64,000 bases of DNA from Eonycteris spelaea (Eukaryota > Chordata > Mammalia > Chiroptera > Pteropodidae), in assembly GCA_003508835.1 (NCBI GenBank), contig PUFA01000677.1:1-64000 (forward strand). The letters are read 5' to 3'. Shown here in pieces: positions 59,222-64,000 of the stretch. Every line of letters begins with the position of its first letter. The stretch's first letter is position 1. The notes under the pieces were generated by a model. That model did no database searches and was not told the DNA's origin. It saw nothing but the letters and a program-made list of their open reading frames with translations. Made by a program: the position numbers and the translations under genes.

Positions 59222-61085
59222 GTCTTTTTATAAAAATTTTATTAATAGTTTCAAGTATACAGTACATTGGTTAGACATTTACATAGTTTTAAAACAATGT
59301 CCCTGATTGCTCTTTCTCTCCTCCAGCTTTCCACTTAGCCATTAAATTAGTGCTAACTGCATTTCCTATGCCATACTCCACATCCCCGTGACCATCTATC
59401 AACTGCTAATTTGTACTTCTTTAACCCTTCACCCCTTTCTCCCAGCACCCCCAATCCACCCCCTCTGGCCATCACCAGGTGGTATTCTATATTTATGAGT
59501 CTATTTTTGATTAGTTTGTTCTTTTTGTTCCTTAGATTCTGTATATAAGTGAAATCATACAGCGTTTATCTTTCTCTGACCTATTTCACTCAGCATAATA
59601 ACCTCTAAGTCTATGTATGTCTTTGTGAATGGTAGGATTTCATTTTTTTTAATGGCTGGGTAATATTTCATTGTATATATGAACCATAACTTCGTTATCT
59701 AGTTGTCTGTTGATGGGCATTTAGGTTGCTTCCATATCTTGGTTATTGTAAATTGTGCTTCCATGAACATAAGACTTCATAGATCTTTAAATTATTTTTT
59801 TTTTGATAAATATCCAGAAGTGCAATTGCTGGGTCAAAAGGTATATCCGTTTTTAATTTTCTGAGAACATACAGACTGTTTTCCATAGTAGCTATACCAA
59901 TTTGCAATCCCACCAGCAGTGTATGAGAGTTCCCTTTTCTCCACATCTTTGCCAATGCTGGTTGTTCTTTGATTTATTGATGATAGCCATCCTGAGAGGT
60001 GTGAAATGATATCTCACTGTGGTTTTAATTTTCATTTCTCTAATGATTAGTGACCTTGAGCATCTTTTTCATATGTCTGTTGGCCATCTGTATTTCCTCT
60101 TTGGAGAAATACCTGTTCAGGTCTTCTGCCCATTTAAAAAAATTAGATTATTATTATTATTATTTTTATTTTTTGCTGTTGAGTTGTAGAATTCTTTATA
60201 TTTTTTGGATATTAACCTCTTATCAGATGTATCATAAGCAAATATCTTCTCTCATTTCATTGGTTGTCTTTTTGTTTTGTTGATGGTTTCCTATGCTGTA
60301 TAAAACCTTTTTAGTTTGATATAGTCCCATTTATTTATTTTTCTTTTCTTTCCCTTGCCTGAGGAGTTAACCCCAAAAGAAATTACTGTTAGTAATATCA
60401 GAGAATTGACTTCCCATGTTTTCTTCTAGAAGTTTTATGGTTTCAGGCTTACATTTAATTCTTTAATCTATTTAGAGTCTATTCTCATATACGGTGTAAG
60501 AGATGGTACATTTTTTTCTTTTTCTTTTTCTTTTTCTTTTTTGCATGTATTTGTTAAATTTTTCAAACACCATTTATTGAAGAGACTGTCTTTACTCCAT
60601 TGTATATTCTTGCCTCTTTTGTCATATATTAAGTGAGCATATAGGGGTGGATTTATTTCTGAGCTTTCTATTCTGTTCCATTGATCAATGTATCTGTTTT
60701 AGGCCAGGACATGCTCTTTTGATTATTGTAGCCTTATAGTATAGTGTGGTATCAGGTAGTTTTGATACCTCCAACTTTGTTTCTTTCTCAAGATTGTCGT
60801 GGCTATTTGGGGTATTTTTATGGTTCCATGTAAAGTTTAGAATATTTGTTCTAGCTTTCTGAAAAAATAACATTGGTATTTTGATAGGGATTACATTGAA
60901 TCTGTAAATTGCTTTGGGTAGTATTGCCATTTTTAAAGATGTTAATTCTTCCTACCCATGAGAACAATGTATGCTTCCATTTATTTGTATCTTCTTCAAT
61001 TTTTTTTCAATGATGTAATTTTCTTGAGAACAGGTCTTTTACCTCCTTGTTTAATTTGATTCCTGGTATTTTATATTTTTGATAC
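59222..61085 (-). mobile_element. L1 nested in an older L1
   Basis: A new 3' end begins at 59222 in the middle of older L1 text, whose interrupted phrase resumes near 62900-63060. The nested copy extends through ORF2 C-terminal and RT phrases to about 61085. A (CTTTTT)n tract lies at 60505-60545. Confidence 0.75.
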
Positions 61086-61089
61086 AATG

Positions 61090-61860
61090 GCAATGAGTGT
61101 TTATTTGATACTACTATAGGGAAGATAAATCAATATAATACTTTAAGGGGCCAATTTTGCAACATGTATCATGACTTAAAATTATCCCCATAAACTTTTC
61201 TATTCAAAACTACTTTCAGAAAATAGTTAAAATAATATATACTCGCATTCACTGAGGTCTTACCCAAGACTACATATGGTGCTGTGCTTCCAGAATGACA
61301 CAAGAAAATGTTTGCTTAAATCACAGATTGATTTATGACTGTGACATTTCTTATCTAACAATGAAATGTATTTTTTCCAAGTCAAGAACAGATTTTTTTC
61401 TGGAATTTTTTCATTTTTATCTTCTCTCTCTCTCTCTCTCTCTCTTCTGGGACCATAGAGTTTGATTCATGAAACCAAATCAACTCTTTAGCATTTCTCA
61501 TCTGCAGCACAGCAACTTCCTTTGCCAGCTGTCTGTCTCTCTTCACTGCTTCTCTGCTTTGGGTCCTCAGCGAGACATGACCAAACTCAAAAATAGAATT
61601 GAAACATTTTTTTATTGGTGACTTCCAAATTTATCTCCATCTTAGAACTCTTCTATGAACTCCAGACTCATTCATCCAACTGCTTTTCTGACATTTCCAG
61701 TTAAATGTCTCACAAGATTCTTAAAATTAACATTTCCCAAAAAGGATTATTATGAAAAGGATTTGTAACAAGAAAATGATAGTGTAATTAAAAATAGTTC
61801 AGATTTGCTCACAAATGAAATCACCACTTACTAAGTAAGCTTGAGCAAGTGCCTTAATTT
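61090..61860. other. Non-L1 stretch
   Basis: No gene is seen. It includes a (CT)n tract at 61424-61445. The rest is AT-rich and unclassified. Confidence 0.45.
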
Positions 61861-62371
61861 ATTTTTTATTAAAAATTATTGGGGTGGTTGGCATTGATTA
61901 ATAAATCAAATAAGTTTCAAGTGTACAGTTTAACAGTATGTCTTATATATATTGCATTGTATGTTCACCTCACAAAGATTTCCTTCCATCACATAATATT
62001 TGACCCCTTTATCTCTATCTATTTCCCCTCTCAGCCCTTCCCTCTTCCTTGGTAACAAGTTCACAGTCTGTGTCCATAAATATATGTTTTTTTTGTCATG
62101 TTTGTTTGTTGCTTTCCATTTTATGTCCCACATATGAGTGAAATCGTATGGTTTTAAACATTTTCTGCCTGACTTATTTTACTTAGCATGATTATCTCAA
62201 GATCTATCCATGTTGTCACAAATGGCAGTATTTCATTTTTTTCTTATGGCTGAGTAATATTCCATTGTACATATGTACCACATTTTCTTTATCCATTCAT
62301 CTATCATAGGACACATTGATTGCTTTGATGTCCTAGTCACTGTGAATAATACTACTATAAATATCTGGGTG
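61860..62371 (-). mobile_element. L1 3' end
   Basis: Carries the same 3' untranslated phrases as 16690 (aaaaattattggggtggttg, aagtttcaagtgtacagttt) followed by ORF2 C-terminal text, cut off at a TA repeat. Confidence 0.8.
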
Positions 62372-62373
62372 CA

Positions 62374-62411
<38 letters not shown>
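62372..62411. repeat. (TA)n microsatellite
   Basis: A nearly pure TA run of about 40 bases. Confidence 0.95.
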
Positions 62412-62413
<2 letters not shown>

Positions 62414-64000
62414 CTGATTTTATTGAAATGTAATAGACAATTAGTTGCTTGTATTTACATTTTAGAATTCAATGAGGTTTTTTTTTTTCAATTATAGTTG
62501 GCGTATAATAATATACCAGATTCGGTTGTATAGCATAGTGATCAGAGATCCACATAACTCACAAAGCAATCACGCCACTAAATCTAGTAGCCCTCTTCCC
62601 CTTACATATTTATTACAACATTATTAACCATCTTCCCCATGTTACACTCTACATCTCCATGTTTATTCTGCAACAATCCATTTATACCTTTTAATCCTTT
62701 TGCCTTTTTTTCATCGCCCCAGCCCCATTTCTACCTAGTAGCCCTGAAAATATTCTTCTATATCTATGAATTTATTTCAGCTTTTATTGTTGTTATTGTA
62801 TTTTGTTCTTTAGATTCCATATGTACATGAAATCATGTACATATTTCTCTTTCTCTATCTGACTTGTTTCATTCTGAGAAATACCCTCTATGTCTCTAAA
62901 GCCAATATCTTTTTCCATCCCTTCCTTTTAGACTGTGTATGTCTTTTAATCTGAAGTGAGCTCTTATAGGAAGCATATGTAGGGGTCTTGTTTTCTTATC
63001 CATTCAGCCCTCTATCTTTTGGTTGGAGCTCTTAATTCTTTTCCATTTGAGTACTTTTGATAGAATGTAGTTATTCCATTCTTTATTCTTGTTTTTGATA
63101 CATGTTTTTTCTTCTTAAAGAAGTCCCTCCAACATTTCCTGTAATACTGGCTTGGTGTTGATAAATTCCTTTAGCTTATTTTTGTCTGGGAAGCTCTTTT
63201 CTGTCCTTCGACTCTAAATGATAGCTTTCTGATAAAGTATTCTGGTTGTAGATCCTGGATTTTCATCACGTTGAATATTTTTGCCAAGCCCTTCTGTCCT
63301 GCATAGTTTCTTTTGAGAAATCAGCTGCCAGTCTTATGGGTGCTCCCTTGTAGTAACTAACTGCTTTTCTCTTGCTGCTTTAAGATTCTCTTTGTATTTA
63401 ACTTTGCATTTTAATTATGATGTGTCTTGGTGTGGGCCTCTTAGGTTCTTGTTTTTGTGACTCTCTTGAGCTTCCTGGTTTTATGTCTATTTCCTTCACC
63501 AGGTTAGGGAAGTTTTCCATCATTATTTCTTCAAATAGCTCTTAAATGTCTTGTCCCCCCCAACCCCGGTACCCCTATGACATGGATGTTTCACATTTAA
63601 TAGTGTTCCAGAGACCCTTAAATTATTATTATAATCTTGACTTCCTTTTTCTTGCCTGTTCTGATGGAGTGTCCTTGGTTTCCCCATCCTCTCTTAGGTC
63701 ATTTGATCCTCTTCTTTATTCACTCTGTTTATGTAATTTAATATACTTTCATCTCAGATAATATGTTCTTCATTTCTGACTGGATTCCTTTTATAATTTC
63801 CATTTCCATTTTTATTTTTTATCTCTTTGTTAAATTATCACTGAATTCATCTACACTTCCCTAAGTTCATTGAGCATCTTTATAACCAGTGTTTTGAACT
63901 CTGCATCTGTTAGATTTGTTGACTCCTTTATTACTGGATCTCTGTTCTGTTCTCTTATGGTTTCTGCTTCTTTTGTTCCCATTTTGGCTGCCTTTCTGTG
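62412..64000 (-). mobile_element. L1, ORF2 5' part and upstream
   Basis: A reversed L1 3' end at 62412-62880 is followed by older L1 text (62880-64000) that continues the interrupted element at 59100-59220. It runs off the window. Confidence 0.75.

Overview
This window looks like eutherian mammal genomic DNA, most likely from an X chromosome. It is dominated by old, broken LINE-1 (L1) sequence, with scattered MIR SINEs, retroviral LTR fragments, simple repeats and CpG islands, and it shows no bacterial-type gene organisation. The L1 3' ends and a 5S rRNA-headed retroposon with target-site duplications suggest a laurasiatherian. A bat is plausible, and fruit bats are known to carry 5S-derived SINEs, but the species is an inference. 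No L1 here keeps an intact reading frame.

The one recognisable gene system is a decayed cancer/testis-antigen locus of the PAGE/XAGE (GAGE-domain) family, present in three related pieces. Piece A (1-1430, + strand) holds a terminal exon only. Piece B (about 26700-38000, + strand) is nearly a whole gene: a CpG-island promoter with NRF1- and E2F-type sites, exon 2 at 27931-28022, exon 3 at 28307-28422, a GAGE-domain exon present as three full tandem copies plus a fragment (31237-35230), and a terminal exon at 37004. Piece C (52300-54118, - strand) again holds a terminal exon only. In B the expected start codon reads ATC, exon 3 carries a frameshift, and every copy of the GAGE-domain exon has a stop, so B appears to be a pseudogene.

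The ends of the window form an old, diverged inverted duplication. Arm A (1 to about 4430) matches arm C (about 54118 down to 47745) in reverse across a spacer of about 43 kb. Three-way comparison with B shows that arm A lost about 1.8 kb that C still has. Both arms share an LTR and an L1 fragment older than the duplication.

Other items are a retrocopy of TMEM123 (porimin) on the - strand abutting the truncated first GAGE-exon unit; a 5S-headed retroposon with two stem-loops inside unit 3; LTR-like insertions at 34202, 40975 and 44304; an unrecognised, internally repetitive decayed ORF at 17965-18675; an isolated exon-like ORF on the - strand at 18894-19050; and a CpG-rich block (20200-21300) followed by a possible terminal exon ending near 22925. 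The stretches 6480-17400, 38270-40930, 45310-47740 and 54130-64000 are mostly L1 remains, nearly all on the - strand.
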